A stretch of 64,000 nt of DNA from Phytobacter ursingii (GTDB lineage: Bacteria; Pseudomonadota; Gammaproteobacteria; Enterobacterales; Enterobacteriaceae). How positions within the stretch are numbered: the first letter of the stretch is position 1; the number at the start of each line of letters is the position of its first letter. Shown here piece by piece: positions 51,091 through 60,300 of the stretch. Under the pieces are notes generated by a model, which did no database searches, was not told the DNA's origin, and saw nothing but the letters and a program-made list of their open reading frames with translations. Position numbers and translations under genes: made by a program. The DNA is taken from assembly GCA_901456055.1 (NCBI GenBank), contig CABDWT010000004.1, forward strand, positions 1,116,001-1,180,000. Direction: 5' to 3'.

Positions 51091-51930
51091 ATGAAACGAC
51101 CACATTACGCGAGTCATACATCAGCATTCCCTGAGCTGGAAAAACTGGCTAAGGCTATCAGCAAGGCTATGCCAGAGTTTGAGACTATCCATCAGACCCT
51201 GACTGAAAACGCCATACGTGTGAAAGCATTGCGTAAGTTCGGCAACCCGCGGAGCAAAACGGAGCGCCTGCAACTGGCGAATAAGCTGGAGAACTGTAAC
51301 CCGGAAGAAACCTGCGGGAGTATGGCGTGCAGCCTGTGCCAACGGTATCGCCGGCTGAAGTTTATGCAGAAATGGCTCCCGTATATTGAGGAACATCAGG
51401 ATGAGTACAAAGCCGTCACCCTAATTAGCTATGCGGATATGTTCTCGAATTCAACATTGCTCGCCTGGGATCTCGGTATGTTAAAGCAACGCTTACTTAA
51501 GGCTATACAGCGCATAGGGTTCAGTGCACCCGTTATTGGTGGCTTCGAGATGGACTATCACAACTATACACATGAGCCTGAACGTAGCCACTGGATGCCG
51601 CATTTCCATCTGTTAATACCCCATGAGCCTGAAAAGCTGGAAATGTTGAGGCAGTACATGTTGCGTGAGAAGAATCTTCATATAAGGCCCGGAAGGATAA
51701 ATCGGCCAATGAAATATGACTTCATCGCTAGTTCAGTCCATGCGTTGAGCTATTGTGTGACAGGTATCTGGCAGGAATATACGTGGTTTATGAACGCTGA
51801 GAGTGAACTTAAGAAAACTAAGAATGGAACTCGGATAAGGAATCTCAGTGTGTTTGCCAAATCACTGGTGAAGCTTGATCGCATGAGCGATGCATTACTC
51901 ACATTCAGGGTAAATGTCCAAGTTGGGTAA
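51091..51930 (+). CDS. HUH-type replication protein candidate
   Basis: 279 aa. The motif HWMPHFHLLIP holds the His-hydrophobic-His (residues 171-173) of HUH endonucleases, and tyrosines in SYCVTGIWQEY (Y221, Y230) are nicking-residue candidates. A cysteine cluster C75, C80, C83 (CGSMACSLCQ) may bind zinc. The layout resembles inovirus/satellite Rep proteins; similarity to a specific family is not proven by eye. The start is ATG 51091 after gggga. It follows alpA directly and precedes the DUF927 helicase. Confidence 0.65.
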   Translation: MKRPHYASHTSAFPELEKLAKAISKAMPEFETIHQTLTENAIRVKALRKFGNPRSKTERLQLANKLENCNPEETCGSMACSLCQRYRRLKFMQKWLPYIEEHQDEYKAVTLISYADMFSNSTLLAWDLGMLKQRLLKAIQRIGFSAPVIGGFEMDYHNYTHEPERSHWMPHFHLLIPHEPEKLEMLRQYMLREKNLHIRPGRINRPMKYDFIASSVHALSYCVTGIWQEYTWFMNAESELKKTKNGTRIRNLSVFAKSLVKLDRMSDALLTFRVNVQVG

Positions 51931-51999
51931 AGCGATTACTCGTAAAGATGCCCTCAACGTAGCTGCTAGATGCATCGAGAGCATGAGTTGAGCATAACT

Positions 52000-52029
52000 G
52001 GTGGGTAACACTGAATAGTTTCCCACCTT
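52000..52029 (+). terminator. Hairpin after the Rep gene
   Basis: ggtggg (52000-52005) pairs with cccacc (52024-52029) around an 18-base loop, followed by ttctatttt. It could be a weak terminator or a nicking-site hairpin. Confidence 0.35.
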
Positions 52030-52066
52030 CTATTTTCAAACAAGCTAAACATTGACGTTTGGCTTG

Positions 52067-52090
52067 GTGATTTAGTGATTTGGTGATTGA
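52067..52090 (+). repeat. Three tandem 8-mers upstream of the DUF927 helicase
   Basis: tggtgatt, tagtgatt and tggtgatt run back to back, giving gtgatt every eight bases. Between rep and helicase genes this could be an iteron set, although eight-base spacing is short for helical phasing. Confidence 0.5.
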
Positions 52091-52123
52091 GCCCTTTGGA
52101 CTGAAGGAGGGCTTGAGGAAAAA

Positions 52124-53725
52124 ATGATGGCTAAGAAAAATAAACTGCCCGTACGTTTGCTGGCACTGTCAGATAATAACAAACTTCAGCGCGCATACCG
52201 CCTGGTGGAGGTGAATGATTGTCACAGCAATAAGTGGCGTCAGCTTCTGATTGCCGCAACTGATGTGATGGATAAACGCAAGTTACTCGAAAAGCTCACT
52301 GATGCAGGTCTCAGTCTGGATTTCACTGATAGTGATTTTAAGGAGATCGTTGATCATCTTAAGAGTGTCTCTTCGGAACGTGTGAAGCTTTGCATGAGGC
52401 CAGGATATATCAATGTTGGTGGCTCCCTGTGTTACTTATCGGGAAGTGGTAAGGTCTTTGGTGAGTATGAAGGGTGCGCGCCCATGCCGTACCCTGACGC
52501 GAATACATTTACGTGTGAAGAAAGTCAAAAGGGCACGCTTAAGCAGTGGCAGAAACACGTTGCATCCGTTGCAATACATAGCCCTTATGCCATGCTGGCT
52601 TTATGTAGTGCAATGGCAGGCTACTGCATTTATTTTACCGATTTTGAATCCGGCGGGTTTCATTTTTATGGAGACAGCTCTAAAGGGAAGAGTACTGTAC
52701 TCCTGATAGCCGCCTCTGTGTATGGCAATGATTCGTTCGTCTGTGACTGGAATATTACCGAGACTGCATTTGAAGAGTTGGCCGAATCGCGGAATCATGG
52801 AATGCTAATATTAGATGAGCTTATTTTGCTTGATAAAAATGCAAAAGAAGCAGCCCAAAAGGCGCGAAAATTGATATACATTTTAGGCTCCGGTGGAGGT
52901 AAACAACGGTCGGTCAATTTTCAGCAGCATAAATCCTTATGGCAATTGACTGCTATTAGCAACGGGGAAAACGGACTTGCCCAGCATGCGGCAGACGGTG
53001 ATATGCCGCGCAAGAAAGGTGAAATGGCTAGGTTTGTTGATGTCCCGGTGGACTGCGGAAATGAGCTCGGTATTTTTTTAACCGTGCCGGATAATGCAGC
53101 CCCCAGCGATTATGCCGAAAGGATTAAGGCAAGCTGCCAACGGTATCACGGTACGGCAGGGCCTGCCCTGGTAACAACATTGCTCAAGAAATCCTCGGGT
53201 TTCCTGGCCGATAAAATTGACGAATATGTCCAAATTTTTTTGAAACAACATAATATTGAAGGACTTAACGGCCTTGAAAAGCGCATAGCCAAAAGGTTTG
53301 CTTTGGCTTATGCGAGTGGTGCTATTGCCGTTAAATGCAAGATACTTCCTTTTACGCTACAGGAGGTCATGGAGGGTATATCATACTGCTACATGCAGGC
53401 TTGTGATAAAACACCACAAAAAAAAGAGGTATTCACTCAGGTGTTGAAGAAGGCGCTGAAGGAAAATGCTTATCCGCTTCCCGCTGATACCTTGGACATC
53501 GAAACACTTAATGAAGTTAATGTCATCGCAACCACTATCGGCGGTGTGGATGTCCTTGCTGTTAAAGCAGATTTCTTTAAGGCAAATATTAATGGTGATT
53601 TAAAGCAGATCACAGCCTTGTTGATCAAGCAGGACCGTTTATTTGTTGATACAGACGGGAAGTCCACAAGGCAGATTAGCCGTGGTGGGCAACGTCTCAA
53701 ACGTCGTTACTGCTTAAAAGTCTAA
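52124..53725 (+). CDS. DUF927 superfamily helicase/ATPase of an integrated satellite
   Basis: 533 aa. P-loop FYGDSSKGKSTVLLIAASVYG (about residues 180-200), Walker B MLILDELILLD (about 226-232) and the sensor-like LTAISNGE identify a DUF927 ATPase, found on mobile islands and plasmids as a replication helicase-like protein. The N-terminal part has a GYINVGG stretch. ATG 52127 is equally possible as start. Together with AlpA and the Rep candidate it suggests autonomous replication ability. Confidence 0.85.
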   Translation: MMAKKNKLPVRLLALSDNNKLQRAYRLVEVNDCHSNKWRQLLIAATDVMDKRKLLEKLTDAGLSLDFTDSDFKEIVDHLKSVSSERVKLCMRPGYINVGGSLCYLSGSGKVFGEYEGCAPMPYPDANTFTCEESQKGTLKQWQKHVASVAIHSPYAMLALCSAMAGYCIYFTDFESGGFHFYGDSSKGKSTVLLIAASVYGNDSFVCDWNITETAFEELAESRNHGMLILDELILLDKNAKEAAQKARKLIYILGSGGGKQRSVNFQQHKSLWQLTAISNGENGLAQHAADGDMPRKKGEMARFVDVPVDCGNELGIFLTVPDNAAPSDYAERIKASCQRYHGTAGPALVTTLLKKSSGFLADKIDEYVQIFLKQHNIEGLNGLEKRIAKRFALAYASGAIAVKCKILPFTLQEVMEGISYCYMQACDKTPQKKEVFTQVLKKALKENAYPLPADTLDIETLNEVNVIATTIGGVDVLAVKADFFKANINGDLKQITALLIKQDRLFVDTDGKSTRQISRGGQRLKRRYCLKV

Positions 53726-53736
53726 AAATAAAAATC

Positions 53737-53767
53737 ATGGTCTGCCTGCGGGTAGACCATATTTTTC
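53737..53767 (+). terminator. Terminator of the DUF927 gene
   Basis: atggtctgcc (53737-53746) pairs with ggtagaccat (53751-53760), mismatched at one inner position, loop tgcg, followed by attttt. Confidence 0.8.
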
Positions 53768-53902
53768 AATAACCTCATTTCGTGAATACCGTAAGAAAAA
53801 TATGCCATTGATAGTATTTTTTTAAGATCTAGTTAGCGATGAGCGCTTCTGGCTGTGAGTTTGACCTGCTCCCTATACGCTAACATATCTCAATGTCATC
53901 AA

Positions 53903-53967
53903 TGTCCGTTCCTGGCACTGAGCGGACCGGCGCGAAGATCGATGTCCGCTGTGAGCGAATTGCAGAC
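53903..53967 (+). repeat. GTCCGCT-type repeat, copy A
   Basis: gtccgtt-cctggcactg-agcggac (53904-53927) forms an inverted repeat; gatgtccgctgtgagcga follows. Copy B at 55115-55182 has the same order of elements (ttggcacaaagcggac, then catgtctgctgtgagcga) and lies in the same orientation. Together they flank the Mrr-like gene. Confidence 0.65.
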
Positions 53968-54110
53968 GTAACACCACGCTCATTGCTCCCCTAGAGCTCC
54001 TTATTATCCTGTATAACGATAAGTTGGGGAGGCAGTGGCCTGAGAGTGTCCCCAAGATGGGGTTGTCTCTGCACCATAGATGTGCTAGTTCAAACGTTAG
54101 TGAATATAAT

Positions 54111-55022
54111 TTATATGTAATCAGGTAGTGAATTCAAAGCCATCACTCTTTCTCTTTCTTTTTCTGTCATTTCTCTCATAACAATTTGAGATAGCGCTAA
54201 TGTTATCTCCTTTGTTTTATTGAAGGCTTCTTTGGTATATGTTTTCCTTCCAGACTCAAGTTCATTAAATGTCCCCATGATCCATTTGAGATAGAATAAT
54301 GGGATGGCTAAATCACTTATATCCTGCCATCTCGTAATCGCTTTATGATTATTCCAATAATAATCCTCGAAATGCTTATCACAATCGCCTTTACACGCAT
54401 AATAAACCGCTATCACCTCATTTGGTTTGTCATCGTGTATGATCTCTGCATTGCACACAATGCCATCATAATTTTCTTCATGATGGTTTTCGATTAAGTC
54501 CTTTCCACAATGATCACATTTTATAGGTAAGTACTCATTAAAAATTAAATGTTTGGGTTTTATTTTTTTATAGCTCTCAGGAAGATACCTAAGGAGTAAT
54601 TTTGAGTAACCAATTCTGACTAAGTGATTTTCAATTAATTTACCATCAAAGAATCGAAAGTCCTTTATTTTTCCATTCTCTTTTAATTGCGTCAGTCTTG
54701 AATTTAAACCACTACTTGGTAGTGTTGAGTAAAATCCAATAAATCCGTCGGCATTGAATCCATCAATACGTTCTTGTATATTAATCTCATCCTTTTCTGA
54801 AACTGATTTTTTACTTGTTGCATAATGTTTACAGCTAACAAGCCAACGAAACTTATATTTATTTAACTGGCCTTGCAATTGCTCTGTGATTAAAAGATCT
54901 TTACCTCCATCTGCACCTCTATCTGGTGCGGATTCAATATAAAAGCCAAGTTCTTCAAGAAAATCACGGGCAAATGACTCCCAGACTTCACCGTCACTAT
55001 CAATTTCAGTAAAGTTAATCAT
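54111..55022 (-). CDS. Mrr-like restriction endonuclease-fold protein
   Basis: 303 aa. N-terminal WESFARDFLEELGF...DRGADGGKDLLI...FRWLVSCKHYATSKKSV is the Mrr_cat pattern: D38, DGGKD and K65 of the PD-(D/E)xK site, with S63 in the place where Q or E often stands. The C-terminal half has a CxxC pair (IKCDHCGKDL) and two further cysteines (ACKGDCDKH), possibly binding zinc as a sensor or DNA-binding part. Probably a single-gene restriction/defence nuclease; substrate unknown. AT-rich, alone in its orientation segment, and bracketed by copies A and B of a repeat. Confidence 0.75.
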   Translation of the reverse strand: MINFTEIDSDGEVWESFARDFLEELGFYIESAPDRGADGGKDLLITEQLQGQLNKYKFRWLVSCKHYATSKKSVSEKDEINIQERIDGFNADGFIGFYSTLPSSGLNSRLTQLKENGKIKDFRFFDGKLIENHLVRIGYSKLLLRYLPESYKKIKPKHLIFNEYLPIKCDHCGKDLIENHHEENYDGIVCNAEIIHDDKPNEVIAVYYACKGDCDKHFEDYYWNNHKAITRWQDISDLAIPLFYLKWIMGTFNELESGRKTYTKEAFNKTKEITLALSQIVMREMTEKERERVMALNSLPDYI

Positions 55023-55328
55023 TTGTTAACTCCTAGGCGTTGAGATATTCTTATCTCTGTATTGTGGGTTTATTATAAGCTAGTGTAATTATAATATCAT
55101 ACTGATAGGCACAACTTCCGCCCTTGGCACAAAGCGGACAGGCTTCGTGACCATCATGTCTGCTGTGAGCGATCAGCGGACATATAAACGCCAAATTGAT
55201 TAGGTGGGGAGTCATGACTGATAATTATGCCATAACCCTATGAAACAGGCCGGATAACTGATCATATTGGGCTTCACAAATGATTTCATTGACAATAAAA
55301 AGTAATATATAAAAGTCAGTTGATGTTT
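55023..55328. other. Intergenic stretch containing repeat copy B
   Basis: 306 bases between the Mrr-like gene and the acyltransferase gene. Apart from the repeat at 55115-55182 it shows no feature that I can support. The promoter of the Mrr-like gene must lie here. Confidence 0.5.
55115..55182 (+). repeat. GTCCGCT-type repeat, copy B
   Basis: ttccgcccttggcacaaagc followed by ggac, then catgtctgctgtgagcga and tcagcggacat. The block is recognisably the same as copy A at 53903-53967, with many substitutions, so the duplication is old or the two copies came from separate insertions. Confidence 0.65.
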
Positions 55329-56237
55329 TTATTCGTATAAAGAAGCCTCTCCTTCCGGACGGGTTTTAAATCGGCGATGCATCCACAGGTATTGTTCTGG
55401 GGCGCGGAGGATTTCATTCTCGATGATCTTATTCATGTAACCAGCTGCGACGATTTTGTCTCCCTCGGGATACCCTGATAAAGGATTACTGACATACATC
55501 TGATAACCTTTTTTATCGCTCCGTCGGATCATGCTAAGAGTGATCAAATCTGCACAAGCAAGTTTTGACAGTGCATATGTTCCATTCGTCGTGGCTGCTT
55601 TTTTTACGGAGAAAAAGGGAGCGAAAACGCTACCCTTAGGCCCATAATCCTGATCAGGTGCAAACCACACAGCTTCACCGGCCTTAAGTGCATGAACAAA
55701 GCCAGATAAATTACGTCGATTAATCATTGCCTTATTTGAGCGCATACGTCCTTTCGTCTGAACCCATTCCATCAATGGATTATTGTGCGGGCGATAAGTC
55801 GCCATCATAGGGTGACATAACCCCATTACTCTTCCGCATAATTCAAGAGACATGAAATGAATCCCGACAACCATTACCCCTCTGGTTGCATTTGTCAGGT
55901 TTTCAATTCCTTCGACATCAAACCATTTTTTGACTCTTGCATCACTCCAGAACCAGGCCATACCCGTTTCAATCAGTCCCAGCCCAAGAGAAACAAAGTT
56001 TTTACTAACCATCTGGCTTCGGACAAACGGTGTCATCTCGGGAAAGCAGAGTTCAATATTTCTGACCGCAATACCTTCCCGACGTTTCAGAAAGGGTCTG
56101 GATATTTTTCCAAGACCAGAGCCCAGCACATGTAATACTGGATAAGGAAGTTGAACGATAATCCATAGCAGGCCCAAACCAGTCCATATAAGCCAGTAGC
56201 GTGGATGAAGTAAATGGTGAGTAAATGGTTGTGACAT
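55329..56237 (-). CDS. lpxP: Lipid A acyltransferase, LpxP/LpxL type
   Basis: Inner membrane enzyme adding a secondary acyl chain (palmitoleate or laurate) to Kdo2-lipid IVA. 302 aa, aligned throughout with E. coli LpxP (306 aa). N-terminal membrane anchor YWLIWTGLGLLWIIVQLPYPVL, catalytic H127-x4-E132 in GIHFMSLELCG, MATYRPHNNPLMEWVQTKGRMRSNKAMI and RAPEQYLWMHRRFKTRP are all present. Being in the island, it is an extra copy beside the expected chromosomal lpxL/lpxP. It lies near the cyclic glucan synthase, suggesting a shared envelope role. Confidence 0.92.
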   Translation of the reverse strand: MSQPFTHHLLHPRYWLIWTGLGLLWIIVQLPYPVLHVLGSGLGKISRPFLKRREGIAVRNIELCFPEMTPFVRSQMVSKNFVSLGLGLIETGMAWFWSDARVKKWFDVEGIENLTNATRGVMVVGIHFMSLELCGRVMGLCHPMMATYRPHNNPLMEWVQTKGRMRSNKAMINRRNLSGFVHALKAGEAVWFAPDQDYGPKGSVFAPFFSVKKAATTNGTYALSKLACADLITLSMIRRSDKKGYQMYVSNPLSGYPEGDKIVAAGYMNKIIENEILRAPEQYLWMHRRFKTRPEGEASLYE

Positions 56238-57064
56238 GGTTTTTCCTTAAGGCAATTGAAGGTGGTAACGCATAAGGAAAAAATGAGAAATTCGTCTTTA
56301 GCGATACACATCTTTTAGACAGCTTAAGGGGGATTAAATTCAATAAAATAATTTTTCGCTACTCTTAAGAGATTCGGAAGATTGCGCGAAATTTTTAATC
56401 CAGTGATTTTTGACGAAAAATTAATATTTTTATTATTAACGCCCAACAAATTATCTTGTTGGTTTGTCATTCTCAACACATTCAATAGGGTGAAAACGAA
56501 TTTTGGGAAATTAGCTATCGTTTTTCTAGAGAACCTCGCCTTGTTTGAAGAAATCCCAGAAATTTCCGGGGCGATTGCATATTTGTCATTATTAAATCGA
56601 ATTCTGTGAATAAAGAAAGGTTGACCTACCTGTGATGGCGACTCTAAGGGACATTTTGCTCAACAAGTACTGGAGGTATCATTTCATTATCCTGTCGTCT
56701 ACAACTGCAGTAAAAAGAAATCTTTTGATCTTCCTGTATTGTCACGTTCGGTTACAAGGACTGATCAACTGCCGATGCACTAACATTCTGGTGCACTACA
56801 TAATTACATTCAGGGCATTCCAGAACCGATTCTTTTCGTAATTTCCACACTGTCTGAGCGGCCCTGTGTGTATGTCTGGCAGGCAACATGAACAGGTTTT
56901 TCTTTAAAATGGCTGAGTTCTTGCGTAGAAGAAATGAGTGTCTGTAAACTATAATAGTTATTATGTGTTTTTATAAAAATGACTGTATTGAATTCCGACC
57001 ATTGATAACTGAATCATAAATTGAATCTCTGTTTTATGATACAATACCCTTCCATGAGAAATTT
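56238..57064. other. 827-base AT-rich gap without supported genes
   Basis: Short open frames of 60-75 codons occur on the plus strand but lack ribosome binding sites, recognisable domains or protein-like composition, so I leave them out. The region is AT-rich and could hold regulatory DNA of the acyltransferase gene, decayed genes or H-NS-bound sequence. No RNA or repeat was identified. Confidence 0.45.
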
Positions 57065-57301
57065 ATGATGAAATCTGATGATACACTTGATTGGTACCCG
57101 GCACAGTTGCCGCCAGTGAAAATGATCCTTGGTGAAGCCCTGCTGGCTGTGGGCAAACAGGGCAGGCCGATTAACACCCGTACGTTGCTTGAATATTTAC
57201 AGGTGATGCAGGGCAAGCAAAAAAGACGGGATGACAAAGTTGCCATGCAGACCGCGATTGATGTTCTCAGGGATAATCAGCGCATTAACGGCAGGCGTTA
57301 A
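57065..57301 (+). CDS. Small YmgB/AriR-like protein
   Basis: 78 aa, starting MM (either Met). The core LGEALLAVGKQGRPINTRTLLEYLQVMQ...DKVAMQTAIDVLRDN has the helix-turn arrangement of the YmgB/AriR/YcgZ family of small connector or biofilm-acid-resistance proteins (LGE-x-hydrophobic...N-x-x-x-LL...D...A-hydrophobic-LR). Assigned by pattern only. It is convergent with the glucan synthase gene; its stop codon lies within a strong hairpin. Confidence 0.5.
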   Translation: MMKSDDTLDWYPAQLPPVKMILGEALLAVGKQGRPINTRTLLEYLQVMQGKQKRRDDKVAMQTAIDVLRDNQRINGRR

Positions 57302-57313
57302 TGCGCATTTTAA
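57280..57313. terminator. Bidirectional terminator between the small gene and the glucan synthase
   Basis: Perfect 11 bp stem gcgcattaacg (57280-57290) with cgttaatgcgc (57296-57306), loop gcagg, followed by attttaatt. It spans the stop codon of the small gene and lies 14 bases from the glucan synthase stop. Confidence 0.75.
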
Positions 57314-57320
57314 TTCCGCG

Positions 57321-60300
57321 TCAGTTCTGAATGATTTCAACTGTATGGTTTTGTCCGTCATCCAGCAGAGGAATTCTGTCATCAGGCAGACTGTGACCAT
57401 CCAGAGTGACCCGATATACTCCGTCACCGCGCGAAATATTAATCTGATAATGGCTTTCGCCATATTGGTATGTCATAGCAAAAGATGACCACTCCTCCGG
57501 CAACCGGGCATGGACAGTGAAGGCGGTACCGGATCGTTTTATTCCCAGTAATTCCTCGGTCAGAAGACGCCAGGCCCAGCCTGCGGAACCGGTATACCAG
57601 CTCCAGCCTGCTCGTCCGGTATGGGGAGCAACGCTATAGACATCAGCACTCATAACGTAGGGTTCTGCTTTATAGACCGCAACTCCTTCTGCATCCAACG
57701 TGTGATTGATCGGGTTGAGCATTGACCAGAGTTGCCAGGCGCGTTCTGTATTCCCCATTCGGGCAAATGCCATTACTGCCCAGATGGCACCATGTGTATA
57801 CTGCCCTCCGTTCTCCCGAACACCAGGAAGATATCCCTGAATGTAACCCGGGTTAGAACCATGCCCATCGAAAGGGGGGATTAACAGTTTTATTAATCCT
57901 CCTTCGTTATCTACAAGGTGCTTATCCAGCGCCTGCATGGCCTGTGTGTAGCGGACCGGGCTTGCGGCCCCGGACAATACAGACCAGCTCTGTGCAATCG
58001 CATCAATCCGGCAGTCCTGCGAAGCTTTCGACCCCAGGGGAGTACCATCGTCAAAATACCCGCGCCGGTACCATTCGCCATCCCAGGCGTGGGCTTCGAG
58101 ATTGTTTTGCAGGCGCAGGGCCTGTGAACGATATATCGAGGCGACAGTGTCATCCTCCCTGCGCTCCGCCAGGGCTGCAAACCGCTGCAAAATGTCGTAC
58201 AGGAAAAAGCCCAGCCAGACGCTTTCACCTTTACCTTCAATACCAACCCGGTTCATCCCGTCATTCCAGTCGCCTGCCCCCATCAGAGGCAGGCCATGCT
58301 CTCCGAACCGCAGACCATATTGAATCGCTTTGACGCAGTGGAACCAGAGAGTCTCTTCGGTATCGCTGATGATCGGTGTGTCATAGACAGACTCTTCACC
58401 TGGCAGAAGCGGACGCCCCTCCAGATAAGGGATACGTATTTCCAGGACATCCTTATCCCCCGTCGTTTCCACATAGTGGCAAACGGCAAGTGGAAGCCAC
58501 AGGTAGTCATCAGAACAGCGGGTACGAACACCGTTGCCATGTGGCGGGTGCCACCAGTGTTGCACATCTCCCTCAATAAATTGCCGTGATGCACAAAGTA
58601 TTATCTGTTCACGCATTCGGTTCGGATCGGCATGACTCAGTGCCAGTGTATCCTGCAACTGATCGCGAAAACCAAATGCACCGCCAGACTGATAGTAACC
58701 ACTGCGGGCCATAAGGCGACAGGCGACTGTCTGATACATTAGCCAGCCATTAACCAGTAAATTTACGGAAGTGTCGGGGGTGTTAACCACGATTTTATCG
58801 AGCACATTGTGCCAGTGGTTGTGAACCCGGTTTAGCTCCTGGCGGACCGTATTCTCATTCATATAATGGGCAAGACTCTCTTGAGCACGTGCGTGATTTT
58901 CATCTGCGCCGAGGATAAAAATAAATGTCCTCTGATCCCCATCAATTAATGTGACCGCCGATTGTACCGCCCCGCAGGGATCCACCCCTGCTCCCGTCTT
59001 ACCTGAAAGTCTGCGCAATTTCATAGCAGACGGATCGTGCAGAGAACCATTACGGCCGATAAACTCGCGACGGTCGCCTGTCAGTGAACAATCATTACCG
59101 CTGACGGCAAAAAATGCAGTACGCTCGCCACCGTTATCACCGTAAAAATTGTTCGCCAGTACCCCGCAGCCGCCAGATATACTGGCCGCCTGTGTCACAA
59201 TGTGAGGAGCTGAACGCGTTCGGGCCTCTCCGAGTGTCCACTCAACATAGCCAGTGGCAGAGAGTTTACGTGTCCGTCCCGAAGTGTTACTGATCGTCAG
59301 GAGCGCCAGTTTTACCGGCGCCTCTTCGGCAACCAGGACCGTCAGCTCGCTGTCTATACCGTTCTCACGATGGGCAAAAACGCTGTAACCAAAACCATGA
59401 CGAGTCAGATAATTACCGTGTCCGCGAACAGGCAAAGCCGTCGGTGACCAACACTCACCGCTCTCTTCATCGCGCAGATAAAACGCCTCGCCGCTGCGAT
59501 CGCTCACCGGATCGTTCTCCCACGGTGTTAACCGGTATTCATGTGCATTCTCATACCAGGTGTAAGCCTGTCCCGCCTCTGAAATCACGCTGCCAAAATG
59601 GGAATTAGCCAGTACGTTTGACCAGGGGGCCGGTGTCAGCGCATTTTCACGCAGGACAATCTGATATTCCCGACCATCCTGCGAAAATCCACCGTACCCA
59701 TTGAAATGGCATAACTGACTGATGTCGGGAATCCAGTCCGTATGTTGATTACGCTCCCGCACAGCATGTGGAATGAATGCTCTTACCGGAGGTTTCAGGG
59801 TATTAATACGCTGGTTAAGCTGCTCATTAATTCCACCTGTGCGGTCATCAAGATAAAGACAGGCCACGCTCATCAAAAGCAACTTATCCTCAGCGGAGAG
59901 GTGCTCGCCATTCCGGACAAAAAGCCCGCCCGGTTTATCCAGCAGACTGGCCTCAGACCCGGCATAAATTAAATCCATAATCTGATTTTGTAATTCCTGC
60001 TGGTAGCCCCCGGGGCTGTTATTCATGATCACTAAATCAACATCCAGTCCTTTCTGTCTCCAGTACCGGTGTGCCTGAATCAGTGTGGTAACGGAGGCGA
60101 TACTTTCCTCGCTGGTAATAATGAGCAGCACTATCGGCAGATCACCTGAAATTGCCCAGCCCCACAGACCTGACTGACCACGCCGGTTTCGGCTGATCAC
60201 CCGACCTTCGGCGCGTAGCTCCTGGACAGGGTAAAGCACTGCGCTGGCGAGACGATTAAACAAGGTGGCATCATCTTCACTGGCGTTCATCTGGCGTAAT

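Larger units (their letters stand above)
53726..54110. other. Intergenic stretch with terminator and repeat copy A
   Basis: 385 bases between the DUF927 and Mrr-like genes. It contains the DUF927 terminator and the GTCCGCT-type repeat listed separately. No open frame was accepted in the remainder. Confidence 0.5.

Noticed and set aside
56382-56841. Two plus-strand frames of 75 and 69 codons between the acyltransferase and YmgB-like genes.
   Set aside because: No ribosome binding site at sensible spacing, residue composition typical of translated AT-rich DNA, no domain.
40445-57301. Calling the whole island one integrated prophage.
   Set aside because: No capsid, tail, terminase or lysis gene is present; two unrelated recombinases and changes of base composition suggest a mosaic of smaller elements.
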